Shown in pieces: positions 20,431 to 28,088 of a DNA stretch of 41,234 nt. The stretch spans positions 1 to 41,234 of the forward strand of contig JAFZUS010000002.1 in assembly GCA_017618275.1 (NCBI GenBank). Direction: 5' to 3'. Origin of the DNA: Prevotella sp. Lineage in GTDB: Bacteria; Bacteroidota; Bacteroidia; Bacteroidales; Bacteroidaceae. A program made the position numbers and the translations under genes. Numbering within the stretch: position 1 is the first letter of the stretch; each line of letters starts with the position of its first letter. The notes beneath the pieces were generated by a model that saw only the letters and a program-made list of their open reading frames with translations, did not search any database and was not told where the DNA came from.

Positions 20431-21981
20431 ATGAAACGAGTGATTCTATGGGTGTTGGTGGCTGCCACCCTGATATGCAGCACAACTGTCGTGACGGCAC
20501 AGACTGCAGAGCCGTCGCAGACGCTGACAAAAATAGCGGAGGTGAACGAGTGTACCGTCTATAAGTTCAACTACCCGTCGGTGAATGCGGCTGGCGAGGA
20601 GACCGTTCTCTCGTCGGCACTCTTCGCTTGGACACCGGCCGAGAGGCAAGAGGATGACGGTATCGAGAGCCTGCACATCTACTCCCACATCACCATCACA
20701 GCCGATAAAGAGCGTCCCACTACCACTGAGGGCACTTCCAACGATCAACTTCTGCTGGAAGTCCTTCCTGGCCGTAAGTACTCCAGTGGAGAAGCCAACT
20801 ACGTGAGCCGTTGTATCGTCATTGCCCCCGACTATGAAGGCTACGGCGCGACGAAAGACCAGCCGCACCCCTATCTCTCGCAGCGGGTGACGGCCCAGCA
20901 GGTGATTGATGCCGTGAGATATGGACTGGGACTCTATAAGAAGGAGGCCGAGGAGAGTACGACGCTGTTGCCGTTGAAGAGCGACTGGCGCTCGTTCTCC
21001 ATAGGCTACTCGCAGGGCGGTGCCGTCAGCCTGGCTGTCCACCGTGAGATTGAAGAACAGGGACTGGCCGACGAACTGCACTTCCAGGGCTCGATCTGCG
21101 GCGACGGCCCCTACGATCTGGTGGCCACCATGCGCTACTATATTGAGGACGACGGCACGAGTTACGGCGTGGAGACCTCACACCGCAAGGGAAAGGCCAC
21201 CCTGCCCGTCGTGCTGCCCCTGATCCTGAAAGGCCTCTGTGAGACGCATCCCGCCATGAAACCCTACGGCATCGAAAGTTATCTCTCGCAGGAGTTGCTC
21301 GACACGGGCGTGCTCAAATGGATCGACGACAAGACTTACACCACCAACGATATATCCAAGTTATGGTATGACCAGTTGCAGAATGGCATCGATGATGGCG
21401 ACCGCCATTACACGCCGGAACAGATGGCCGACCTCTTTGATAGTCCGTCATCGGACAAGGTGTGGGGGAAGATAGATAAGATGTTCACCCCTGAGATTTA
21501 CGAATACATGTCGGATGCCAGTCATTTCGACGCTGTGCCGGAGGAGCCCGCCAATGCTGCGGAGGCCCTGCACCGTGCCTTGGTCGACAATTCCGTCATC
21601 ACGGATTGGGAACCGCAGCACCGCATCCAGTTCTTCCACTCGAAGGCCGACGTGATCGTGCCCTACGGCAACTATCTCTCCTTCCGCGACGCCCATCTTC
21701 TGGATGAAGACAGCATGTACCGTGTTGACGATACCTTCAGTGCCAGTGACCACTTTATTGCAGGTGCGACTTTCCTGATGACACTCCTGGCAGCGAAGAG
21801 TTACGGCTCCTGCTTCAACTGGATCTGCGAGGGCAACACGCCTACAGGCATTGATGAGATGGCAGATGTCAGAGATCAGATGGCAGATGTGTGGTATGAC
21901 CTCAGCGGTCGCCGCCTCTCCGCTAAGCCCGCCCAGAAGGGCATCTACATCCGCGACGGCACAAAAGTCGTGATTAAGTAA
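20431..21981 (+). CDS. Secreted alpha/beta hydrolase (lipase/esterase-like)
   Basis: The 516-residue protein has a signal peptide (MKRVILWVLVAATLICSTTVVTAQ) and an alpha/beta-hydrolase fold. The nucleophile elbow is GYSQGG (Ser193), the acid is likely the Asp in HSKADVIVPYG (near 407) and the base the His in ASDHFIAG (near 442). Layout resembles the secretory lipase/esterase families; the substrate is unknown. The C-terminal end WYDLSGRRLSAKPAQKGIYI plus a basic KVVIK tail is a short module also found on the protein at 23790-25016. A microduplication (EMADVRDQMADV) precedes it. The last part of the gene and its terminator are nearly identical to those of that other gene. Confidence 0.87.
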   Translation: MKRVILWVLVAATLICSTTVVTAQTAEPSQTLTKIAEVNECTVYKFNYPSVNAAGEETVLSSALFAWTPAERQEDDGIESLHIYSHITITADKERPTTTEGTSNDQLLLEVLPGRKYSSGEANYVSRCIVIAPDYEGYGATKDQPHPYLSQRVTAQQVIDAVRYGLGLYKKEAEESTTLLPLKSDWRSFSIGYSQGGAVSLAVHREIEEQGLADELHFQGSICGDGPYDLVATMRYYIEDDGTSYGVETSHRKGKATLPVVLPLILKGLCETHPAMKPYGIESYLSQELLDTGVLKWIDDKTYTTNDISKLWYDQLQNGIDDGDRHYTPEQMADLFDSPSSDKVWGKIDKMFTPEIYEYMSDASHFDAVPEEPANAAEALHRALVDNSVITDWEPQHRIQFFHSKADVIVPYGNYLSFRDAHLLDEDSMYRVDDTFSASDHFIAGATFLMTLLAAKSYGSCFNWICEGNTPTGIDEMADVRDQMADVWYDLSGRRLSAKPAQKGIYIRDGTKVVIK

Positions 21982-22046
21982 TAGCAAAGGAACACATCGT
22001 TCCTGGCACAGTATGTAAAACAGGCATCCGGTTGGGTGCCTGTTTT
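21925..22046 (+). repeat. Copy A of a 122-nt 3' cassette (tail, stop, terminator)
   Basis: This 122-nt stretch matches 24960-25081 without gaps, with six differences counted by eye. It covers the KPAQKGIYI..KVVIK tail, the stop, a small hairpin and an intrinsic terminator. After the stop codon the copies differ at one base only. Confidence 0.93.
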
Positions 22047-22048
22047 TT
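21988..22048 (+). terminator. Two-hairpin terminator after the hydrolase gene
   Basis: A small hairpin AGGAAC/GTTCCT (21988-21993 with 21999-22004) is followed by a 13-bp stem pairing 22017-22029 with 22034-22046 around a 4-nt loop and a run of six T residues (22043-22048). Confidence 0.9.
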
Positions 22049-22057
22049 GATGTAACG

Positions 22058-22080
22058 AAAGAACCGTCCCTCTGTTTTCC
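22058..22080 (+). repeat. REP-like half element at a gene truncation point
   Basis: AAAGAACCGTCCCTCTGTTT contains AGAACCGTCCC, exactly one arm of the hairpin at 29776-29819. No second arm lies nearby. It directly abuts the 5' end of the truncated Crp-type gene, so it may mark the site where the front of that gene was lost. Confidence 0.55.
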
Positions 22081-22081
22081 C

Positions 22082-22489
22082 GGCATCAGCGACGACAGGG
22101 AACATATCACGTGGTTTTCGTTCGCGGGCGAGTTTGTGACCGACTATCCCAACTGCCTTTTCGGGCGTCCGGCCCAGACCACTATCGAGGCGATGCTGCC
22201 CAGCCGTGTGCTCCGTGTCACGGGCGAACAAGTGATGCAGATGTACTGTCAGAACATGGAGACGATGAAACTGCGCAGTGTCGTAGCCGAGCACCTACTC
22301 AATCAGAAACATGCCCGCTACCTCGACCTCCACCGCGCCACGGCCCGCGAGCGCTACGAGTTGCTGCTACGTCGTTGTCCCGGCATCGTGCATCACCTTG
22401 CCTTGCAGGATCTCGCCTCTTTTCTCTGCGTCACGCCCAATTACCTGAGCACCATCCGCAAGGATATCACGTTCGAAGCGAAAAAATAG
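22082..22489 (+). pseudogene. 5'-truncated Crp/Fnr-family regulator
   Basis: The frame open from about 22082 encodes DREHITWFSFAGEFVTDYPN, the end of a cyclic-nucleotide-binding-like domain, then a dimerisation helix and a helix-turn-helix region (LALQDLASFLCVTPNYLSTI) ending RKDITFEAKK. Bacteroidetes Crp-like regulators usually have about 190-230 residues; here about 135 codons remain and the N-terminal half is missing. No ATG precedes the homologous part; a GTG at 22136 would give only 117 residues. The homology begins right at a REP-like sequence (22058-22080), and the copy has its own terminator. It is most likely a relic, though a short HTH protein cannot be excluded. Confidence 0.75.
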
Positions 22490-22521
22490 CGCCACTTTCT
22501 TTAAGTAGTTTAAGACTTTCA

Positions 22522-22561
22522 CCCTCGGCACCCGATTTTCAGGCTCTGCCGAGGGCTTTTT
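22522..22561 (+). terminator. Terminator after the Crp-type remnant
   Basis: CCCTCGGCA (22522-22530) pairs perfectly with TGCCGAGGG (22547-22555), loop 16 nt, followed by CTTTTT. The 3' arm with its T-run is repeated imperfectly at about 22580-22597 without a 5' partner. Confidence 0.85.
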
Positions 22562-22623
22562 GTACCGTTTTCCGTACCTTTGCCGAGGGCTTTTCGTTAA
22601 ACATTGCAACTTTTTCAGCGCGA

Positions 22624-22657
22624 TTGCGATTAATTTACGGAATATTTCGTATCTTTG
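22624..22657 (+). promoter_or_regulatory. Promoter of the HEPN/MNT pair
   Basis: The -7 box TATCTTTG is at 22650-22657, with TTG at 22624-22626; the 23-nt gap is slightly long. Because transcription should start near 22663, an upstream in-frame ATG at 22655 cannot be the start of the HEPN gene, which points to 22751 or 22763. Confidence 0.65.
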
Positions 22658-22750
22658 CAACCAAAGTTGCGAGAACGGGCTGCGCCTCGGCAATTGGAAC
22701 GAGCTCCATTGCACTCGGCTTGCACCGTCCTTGCCAACGAAAACGACAAA

Positions 22751-23197
22751 ATGACAGCGAATATGGCAACAGACAAAACCGCTTACTGGCTCGACATAGC
22801 CAACGAAGACCTTGAGGTGGCCGAGGATCTATTCAAGACCAAACGCTGGCTCTACGTCGCCTTCATGTGCCATCAAGTCATCGAGAAGACGTTCAAGGCA
22901 TACTGGTGCTCTGTGCGCGATGACGAGCCGCCCTATGTCCATAACCACCGTCGGCTGGCTGAGGGTTGCGGACTTTACGAGAAGATGAGCGATGAACAGC
23001 GACGTTTCCTCGGTATGATCAACAACATGAACATTGAGGCCCGATACCCTGACTACAAGACTGGCATAGCCCGCTCGCTCAGCGAGCAAAAATGCCGTGA
23101 GATCATTGATAAGACAAAACAGATGCAGCAATGGATAATACAAGAGTTCTTACCCGAGACGAAGCCCTCCAGCTCGTCCGAGACTACAAGCGAGTAA
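22751..23197 (+). CDS. HEPN domain protein
   Basis: A 148-residue protein of the PF05168-type HEPN fold: YWLDIANEDLEVAEDLFKTK, then RWLYVAFMCHQVIEKTFKAY and the C-terminal part with IEARYPDYKTG. HEPN proteins next to MNT nucleotidyltransferases act as toxin/antitoxin pairs or as nucleotide-transfer modules. I see no canonical RX4-6H RNase motif, so RNase activity is not supported by sequence. Start ATG 22751 was chosen because the longer frame (from 22655) overlaps the promoter; ATG 22763 is an alternative. Its last 67 nt overlap the MNT gene in another frame, implying coupled expression. The region has lower synteny value and looks accessory. Confidence 0.82.
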   Translation: MTANMATDKTAYWLDIANEDLEVAEDLFKTKRWLYVAFMCHQVIEKTFKAYWCSVRDDEPPYVHNHRRLAEGCGLYEKMSDEQRRFLGMINNMNIEARYPDYKTGIARSLSEQKCREIIDKTKQMQQWIIQEFLPETKPSSSSETTSE

Positions 23198-23448
23198 TCA
23201 CCCCACGGTTTTCCGTCGAGCCGAAAGTCTTTATGTACGGCTCCTACTCCAAGGGCTATCCCAAGCCCGAAAGCGATATTGATGTAGCTGTCATCGTTCC
23301 CTATGTCGATGGCGACTGGCTGACCATATCCACCGACCTCTGGCTTGACGTTGACAAGGTAAACATCCTCATCGAACCTGTATTGCTTGAAGAAGGGAAC
23401 CACTCGCCCCTCTACGACGACGTGATGCGGACGGGAGTGGCAGTGTAA
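23131..23448 (+). CDS. MNT-type nucleotidyltransferase
   Basis: A 105-residue minimal nucleotidyltransferase. The pol-beta signature is clear: MYGSYSKGYPKPESDIDVAV has GS, then SDID with the two metal-binding aspartates; the third acidic position is probably in WLDVDKVNILIEP. In HEPN/MNT modules the MNT protein usually neutralises the HEPN partner by AMPylation or by binding. The start ATG 23131 lies inside the HEPN gene (67-nt overlap); the next Met is inside the catalytic motif, so this start is required. No terminator is visible after it. Confidence 0.85.
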   Translation: MDNTRVLTRDEALQLVRDYKRVITPRFSVEPKVFMYGSYSKGYPKPESDIDVAVIVPYVDGDWLTISTDLWLDVDKVNILIEPVLLEEGNHSPLYDDVMRTGVAV

Positions 23449-23789
23449 TATATATAATGTAAACATAACCACTGAATAACGGCGAGAGAGACTTTTATGT
23501 ACCACCGAGACGGACATATCGTAAACTATGTTAATGCGACGCAATTTGCGGCGCAAATGTTTGGCGGTCTCGAAAATTTGATTACTCTCTCTCTCTCTCT
23601 CTCTCAGGCGCTCGCCTACAAGAGAATAGTACAACATCTTATTATGCGCGCGGGTCGCCCGCGTCAAGATACGGCTTTTCTTGCAAACAGGCAAGGGAGG
23701 CCGCAGTGTTTTTTGTCCCCAGCGACAAAGATTCCTACAAAGATATTTCAAACTTTTATTTATTAACAAACTAAAAACAAAAGAGAATT
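23449..23789 (+). promoter_or_regulatory. Structured 341-nt leader with a (CT)10 tract before a secreted-protein gene
   Basis: This gene-free stretch has several small hairpins: ATTTGC/GCAAAT (23544-23558), CGCGGG/CCCGCG (23649-23663), CTTGC/GCAAG near 23689-23704 and TTTGTC/GACAAA (23712-23729). A perfect (CT)10 microsatellite sits at 23585-23604. No consensus plus-strand promoter was found. A minus-strand one is present (23738-23770). An 89-codon ORF crosses the repeat on the plus strand but has no recognisable domain. The tract could vary by slippage. Confidence 0.55.
23738..23770 (-). promoter_or_regulatory. Possible antisense promoter in the leader
   Basis: On the minus strand TTTG (23770-23767), 21 nt, then TATCTTTG (23745-23738). 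It would transcribe away from the 23790 gene, across the hairpins and the (CT)10 tract, giving an antisense RNA. Match to consensus is complete, but no known gene lies downstream. Confidence 0.5.
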
Positions 23790-25016
23790 ATGAAACGAAA
23801 ATTACTTTCAATGCTCGTGCTGCTCATGACGGCAGTGACGGGCGCATGGGCAGACGCCGACGTCACGTGGAACAGCAGCAACGTCAGTGACATTCAATTC
23901 TGGGGCGGAGCACCTGACGGTTGGGACTCTTATACGAAGGAGGGCATCACGCTGCGTGGTAATGCTGAACAGTGTGATGCTAATTGGGCTAATTACGGAT
24001 ATGGCGACGGTATCAATTTCAATATGAACGCATCCGGCGGCTATACCTTCACAGCACCAGACGGCAAGAAGTTCACAAAGATTGAGATGACAATCTATAG
24101 TTATGATGGTTGGTACACGGCTGCTTATAACGACAAGTTAGGCAGTGGCTGGCCCTCAGGTGAAGATGCTGCAATGACTGTCTACTCGACCAACAAAGTC
24201 ACGTGGACAGGCGATGCCACCTCGACGGTAGACCTGCTGACAGACGCAGGCCTTAGTTCTTTCGGCGGTACAACTGTGAGCAGCATCGACTTCTACTTTG
24301 AAGCTTCCGCCGAACCCGCCACCTACAGCATCGCCCTGGCGGCTGGCACTGAGGATGCCGAGAACTGGGAATTCGATCCCGCCGAGGGTACGGCCGACGC
24401 CTTGAAGGCCGGCACGAAGGTAGCCCTGAACTACAGCGGCGAGAAGACGGTGAAGAGCGTGAGGGCTTGGGGACTCGAGCCAGCGACGTACATGATTGTG
24501 GCTAGCGCATCAGGCAACGAAAAGGTGTTCAATACTGGACTGCCCTATGAGAATACTCTCGGCGCCATATATGAGGTGATTATGGGCTCTGCCCCAATGG
24601 CTATGCTCACAGTGACCAATGTTACCGCTACCGGAGAAAACGTCACAGTTGGAGCCATCGATGGTTGGGATACCACAATCTCCATCACGGGAGAGGGCGA
24701 TGCCACTATCAATGTGACCATGAACATGGGTTCTATCGCTGCCGACATCACCGTGGTGAAGAACGAACCCGTCGGTATTGAACTCGAACTGAGCCCCGAT
24801 GAAACAGGCACTATCTGGACGCTGGCTGAGATGCCTGCGGCCGACATGGAGGTAGAAGTGGAATACGAAGAGGAAGAAGTGCCTACAGGCATCGGTTCGT
24901 TGAAGGCCGGCAGCGAGAACGGTGAGACGTTCAACCTGAACGGACAGCGCCTGAGCAGCAAGCCCGCCCAGAAGGGTATCTACATCATCGACGGCAAGAA
25001 AGTCGTGATTAAGTAA
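23790..25016 (+). CDS. Secreted protein with tail module, function unknown
   Basis: A 408-residue secreted protein: signal peptide MKRKLLSMLVLLMTAVTGAW, then an N-terminal beta-rich, aromatic and Gly/Asp-rich domain (about 25-180), and a repeat-like middle part. Near the C-terminus lies WTLAEMPAADMEVEVEYEEE, a motif like the MPA.DV.V.V.Y ends of Bacteroidales extracellular repeats. It closes with FNLNGQRLSSKPAQKGIYII and a GKKVVIK tail, the same short module as on the hydrolase at 20431. I recognise no catalytic motif. It follows an unusual structured leader and is followed by a terminator identical in design to that of the hydrolase gene. Confidence 0.8.
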   Translation: MKRKLLSMLVLLMTAVTGAWADADVTWNSSNVSDIQFWGGAPDGWDSYTKEGITLRGNAEQCDANWANYGYGDGINFNMNASGGYTFTAPDGKKFTKIEMTIYSYDGWYTAAYNDKLGSGWPSGEDAAMTVYSTNKVTWTGDATSTVDLLTDAGLSSFGGTTVSSIDFYFEASAEPATYSIALAAGTEDAENWEFDPAEGTADALKAGTKVALNYSGEKTVKSVRAWGLEPATYMIVASASGNEKVFNTGLPYENTLGAIYEVIMGSAPMAMLTVTNVTATGENVTVGAIDGWDTTISITGEGDATINVTMNMGSIAADITVVKNEPVGIELELSPDETGTIWTLAEMPAADMEVEVEYEEEEVPTGIGSLKAGSENGETFNLNGQRLSSKPAQKGIYIIDGKKVVIK

Positions 25017-25081
25017 TAGCAAAGGAACACATCGTTCCTGGCACAGTGTGTAAAACAGGCATCCGGTTGGGTGCCTGTTTT
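24960..25081 (+). repeat. Copy B of the 122-nt 3' cassette
   Basis: Partner of 21925-22046, gap-free, six differences by eye. Five lie in the coding tail and one after the stop, so the noncoding part is at least as well kept as the coding part. Confidence 0.93.
25023..25081 (+). terminator. Two-hairpin terminator after the secreted-protein gene
   Basis: The same AGGAAC/GTTCCT hairpin is followed by a 13-bp stem pairing 25052-25064 with 25069-25081. The T-run is shorter than in copy A (TTTTGTG). Confidence 0.85.
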
Positions 25082-25151
25082 GTGTTCTAAAAGCGAACAA
25101 TACTATTCTTTTTTTGCAATTAATTGATATAAGGCGAAATAAATCGATATT

Positions 25152-25186
25152 TTTGGGGAATATATTAAGAATTGTTTGTAATTTTG
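25152..25186 (+). promoter_or_regulatory. Probable promoter of the 426-aa protein gene
   Basis: The -7 box TAATTTTG (25179-25186) has TTTG at 25152-25155, 23 nt upstream, a little longer than the usual 19-21. The ATG is 46 nt downstream. Confidence 0.6.
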
Positions 25187-25232
25187 CAGCCCTTTTTTAG
25201 GATAACATTTATTTCACATCAAATTATTAGTA

Positions 25233-26513
25233 ATGAACAAAGTAGTATCACTTTTCAGTGAGGGTCAGAGTGTGACCCCCATTATGCAGAAATTCGACGA
25301 TTTGAAATGTGCCATCGCGAGGTACAACAGGGTAACGGCAATAACGGAGAAGCCCAAGATTTTGTTTGCCCTCGGTATCATCACCTTTATTGATGAAGCC
25401 AATAGTGTATTGAAAGCCTATCTGAAGGATCTTGAACGGAATGTGTGCCGTGATGCGCTGGCACTGGACTTCAAGCAAGTGGCCGACAAGGGCTACTGGT
25501 TGAAGGATGACCGACTGCGCCAGGAGATGCATGCCTACGCCAGTAAACCGCTGGCCAGTTACGGTGTGACGTTCGCACTCGACGGTGTGACGTTTGAAGA
25601 CACCCTACAGATATACAGGGTGATAGAAGAAAAGATAGATATGATGGTCGCCCTCCTGAAGATGGTGGAAGCCGCGCTGAGGAGCGCATCCCCTCAGTTG
25701 TATCAAAATTTCTACCAAAACCTGCGAGCGCAGTACAACGAAGAGAAGGCAGAGAATGACTTCGATAACTGGCTGATGCATTCGGGTAAGATGACCATCG
25801 GCAAACTGAAGTCCCTACAGGCACAGGCCATTGCCGACTATGTCAATAGCGGCATGCTGAAATGTGCATTTAAGACTTGCGGAGATGAACGAAGCCATGT
25901 GGATATTCAGGAAATCAGAAACCTGTTGCCAGACAAATACCCTTATCAGGAATGGTTCGACGACTGTTATGCCGTCTTCTGCCGCACCATCAGTTGGGAT
26001 GGTAATATCGTCGTGCCTGACTACTATTGTGCCGGCCTTTTCATCTTCCAGCACTGGGACCAACTGACAGAGAAGGATATCCAGGCCATCTTCTACCTTG
26101 ACAAGACCCTCGAACTCATCCATGAGGAGATGATGAAGTTGCCCGAGCCGAAAAAGACGACCAAAGAATTGGATGCATCCACTACTGAACGCTTCGGTAA
26201 AAACACGCCGCTGTCGGCCTTGTTCCGTGAGAACTTTCACGAAAAGTTGAGAACCGTTATAGAATCATGGCGACCGTATCTTGTCGACGACGATTCAAAT
26301 GTCGATGCCCTCGCTCTGACCCGTTTCGAGTTCGATAAGAAACAAATCTACTCCAACCGCGTCTATTTTGACTTACTTGACCTTGATGTCCTTGGTGCTC
26401 TGCAAGTTTCGCTGAGCCTGTTGGCCCGTTATCTTGCAGATCATTCCAACTTGAGTAGCAGTTACGAAACGCTCTATCGGCAACTAAAGAAGTACCGACA
26501 AGAACGACCGTAG
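25233..26513 (+). CDS. Hypothetical protein, 426 aa
   Basis: I do not recognise this protein. It starts MNKVVSLFSEGQSVTPIMQK and is largely helical, without signal peptide or membrane segments, so probably cytoplasmic. The C-terminal third contains FGKNTPLSALFRENFHEKLR and ends in a basic QLKKYRQERP. Two cysteines in CAFKTCGDE are not in a clear metal-binding motif. It has its own promoter and stands alone between the secreted-protein gene and the VirE gene, both on the plus strand. Codon use looks ordinary for the window, so the frame is very likely real. Confidence 0.75.
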   Translation: MNKVVSLFSEGQSVTPIMQKFDDLKCAIARYNRVTAITEKPKILFALGIITFIDEANSVLKAYLKDLERNVCRDALALDFKQVADKGYWLKDDRLRQEMHAYASKPLASYGVTFALDGVTFEDTLQIYRVIEEKIDMMVALLKMVEAALRSASPQLYQNFYQNLRAQYNEEKAENDFDNWLMHSGKMTIGKLKSLQAQAIADYVNSGMLKCAFKTCGDERSHVDIQEIRNLLPDKYPYQEWFDDCYAVFCRTISWDGNIVVPDYYCAGLFIFQHWDQLTEKDIQAIFYLDKTLELIHEEMMKLPEPKKTTKELDASTTERFGKNTPLSALFRENFHEKLRTVIESWRPYLVDDDSNVDALALTRFEFDKKQIYSNRVYFDLLDLDVLGALQVSLSLLARYLADHSNLSSSYETLYRQLKKYRQERP

Positions 26514-26580
26514 ATATCACAATATTTTTACCCTTTTCTGTTCAATAGTACCCTTTTGGGGTATGTGCCATCATCGATTC

Positions 26581-26613
26581 TTGGATAAAACCTAATAAAT
26601 TGTCGTAACTTTG
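26581..26613 (+). promoter_or_regulatory. Promoter of the VirE-family gene
   Basis: TAACTTTG (26606-26613) with TTG (26581-26583) 22 nt upstream. The -7 box covers an in-frame TTG at 26611, which rules that codon out as the start and favours ATG 26638. Confidence 0.7.
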
Positions 26614-26637
26614 CCCCCGAAGACATCAACAGCATCT

Positions 26638-27948
26638 ATGGATATGAAAAAGAAAACCAAGAAACCTGCCGGGGAGGAAGACTCCCAGAAGGAGCACAAG
26701 AAGAACTGGCGGGAGGAGTACGCCACGGTGGAGGATATCAAGGCGTTCCTGGCCGACAGGATATTCCTGCGACAGAATGTGATTACGGGTAGGGTGGAGT
26801 GCCGTCTGCCGTCGAACTACGAGCGCGAAGGGTCGGACTGGCAGCCGGTGACGGACCGTATCGTGAACTCACTGTGGGCTCGGTTGTCGAAGGAGAAGAC
26901 CGTGCGCATACAGGACATCTACCATGTGCTGGAGTCGGACTTCGTGCCGGAGTTTCACCCGTTCCGTTTCTACCTGGAGCACCTGCCGCCCTGGAACGGC
27001 GAGAATCACATCCTGGCCATGTCACTGTCGGTCAGCGTCAAGGGCGACGTGGATGAGCAGATGCGCTTCGCCAACTACCTGACGAAGTGGCTCGTGGCGA
27101 TGGTTGCGGGTTGGATCGACGAGCGTGAGGTGAACCACGTCATCCTGATCTTTATAGGCGAGCAGGGTATCTACAAGACCACCTGGTTCAATTATATTCT
27201 TCCGCCCGAGTTGCGTTCCTACTTCTACACGAAGACCAATGCCGGTCGGATGACAAAGGACGACCTGCTGGTGCTGGCTCAGTACGGACTGGTATGCTAC
27301 GAGGAACTCGACACCATGTCGTCGCGCGAACTGAACCAGTTGAAGTCGGCCGTGACGATGCCGAGCATCGACGAGCGGGCGGCGTATGCCCATTTCCACG
27401 AGCACCGCAAGCACATCGCCTCGTTCTGCGGTACCGGCAACAACGTTCAGTTCCTGAGCGACACCACCGGCACGCGCCGCTGGCTGCCGTTTGAGGTGGA
27501 GAGCATCATGTCGCCCCGCGACAACCCGTTTGACTACGAGGGCATCTACTCTCAGGCATATGCACTCTATCAGGAGGGCTTCCAGTATTGGTTCTCACCA
27601 GAGGAAATCAGGGAGCAGTCGAAACATAACATCCAGTTTGAGACTCCGAAGGATGAACAGGAACTGGTGGACTATTTCTTCCGCCAGCCGTTAGGTGCGG
27701 ATACGGGTGAGTTCCTGCCGACGGCCATTGCCAAGCAGATAGTGAGCAGTCCTGGTACGAATGTGAGTACCGTGGCCCTGGGCCGTGCCTTCAAGAGACT
27801 TGGATTCAGGGATGGCATGGAGAACCGTTGTCGCGGTTTCTACGTCGTCCGCCGCACCGACGAGGAGCGTCAGACGCGTGCCCGTTCGCTGGCATACGAG
27901 GCTGCTAAGAATGAGACACAGATCACAGATGACACTGATACTTTCTAA
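26638..27948 (+). CDS. VirE (virulence-associated E) family P-loop protein
   Basis: A 436-residue ATPase of the VirE/SF3-helicase-like family found in plasmids, phages and Bacteroidales genomic loci. Visible motifs are Walker A GEQGIYKTTW (near 174-183), a Walker B-like VCYEELDTM, and FCGTGNNVQFLSDTTGTRRW with the Arg-rich sensor. Unlike long Bacteroides relatives, it lacks a primase-like N-terminal domain and starts with a Lys-rich segment (MDMKKKTKKPAGEED). The ATG at 26644 is an alternative start. In this family the gene usually stands with DUF4248, HU-like, smalltalk and amidase genes, exactly as here. The cellular role of the locus is not established. Confidence 0.87.
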   Translation: MDMKKKTKKPAGEEDSQKEHKKNWREEYATVEDIKAFLADRIFLRQNVITGRVECRLPSNYEREGSDWQPVTDRIVNSLWARLSKEKTVRIQDIYHVLESDFVPEFHPFRFYLEHLPPWNGENHILAMSLSVSVKGDVDEQMRFANYLTKWLVAMVAGWIDEREVNHVILIFIGEQGIYKTTWFNYILPPELRSYFYTKTNAGRMTKDDLLVLAQYGLVCYEELDTMSSRELNQLKSAVTMPSIDERAAYAHFHEHRKHIASFCGTGNNVQFLSDTTGTRRWLPFEVESIMSPRDNPFDYEGIYSQAYALYQEGFQYWFSPEEIREQSKHNIQFETPKDEQELVDYFFRQPLGADTGEFLPTAIAKQIVSSPGTNVSTVALGRAFKRLGFRDGMENRCRGFYVVRRTDEERQTRARSLAYEAAKNETQITDDTDTF

Positions 27949-27952
27949 CATC

Positions 27953-27988
27953 CCTCGCGTACCGCGCCCGCCTACGCAGTACGCGAGG
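27953..27988 (+). repeat. 10-bp perfect hairpin after the VirE gene
   Basis: CCTCGCGTAC (27953-27962) pairs with GTACGCGAGG (27979-27988) around a 16-nt loop. The tail (ACTCTTATATTTT) is only weakly T-rich, so it may be a partial terminator or mRNA-stabilising structure. Confidence 0.6.
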
Positions 27989-28025
27989 ACTCTTATATTT
28001 TAACTGTTACATCTGTGTATCTGTG

Positions 28026-28088
28026 TAATAACCCTGCCTTATTCGGTAATAACCCTGCCTTATTTGAAAATAACCCGTCCTTATCGTC
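28026..28088 (+). repeat. Three tandem 21-bp repeats
   Basis: Three units with a 21-nt period: TAATAACCCTGCCTTATTCG (28026), TAATAACCCTGCCTTATTTG (28047) and AAATAACCCGTCCTTATCGT (28068). The third and most diverged forms the 5' arm of the terminator at 28072-28103. Confidence 0.8.

Noticed and set aside
22655-22750. N-terminal extension of the HEPN protein
   Set aside because: The ATG at 22655 lies in the -7 box TATCTTTG, so it would not be transcribed; the added residues have no HEPN similarity.
22111-22815. 234-codon plus-strand frame across the Crp remnant and the HEPN start
   Set aside because: It runs through a terminator and a promoter and is out of frame with both recognised domains.
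23497-23766. 89-codon plus-strand frame across the (CT)10 tract
   Set aside because: No recognisable domain, no promoter and it follows the microsatellite frame; kept only as a note in the leader feature.
23053-23769. 238-codon minus-strand frame opposite the MNT gene and leader
   Set aside because: The Arg-Glu repeat comes from the (CT)10 tract and the rest is the shadow of the MNT gene. An antisense RNA remains possible and is listed separately.
28026-28088. Possible CRISPR array
   Set aside because: Only three units with a 21-nt period and no unique spacers; no cas genes nearby.
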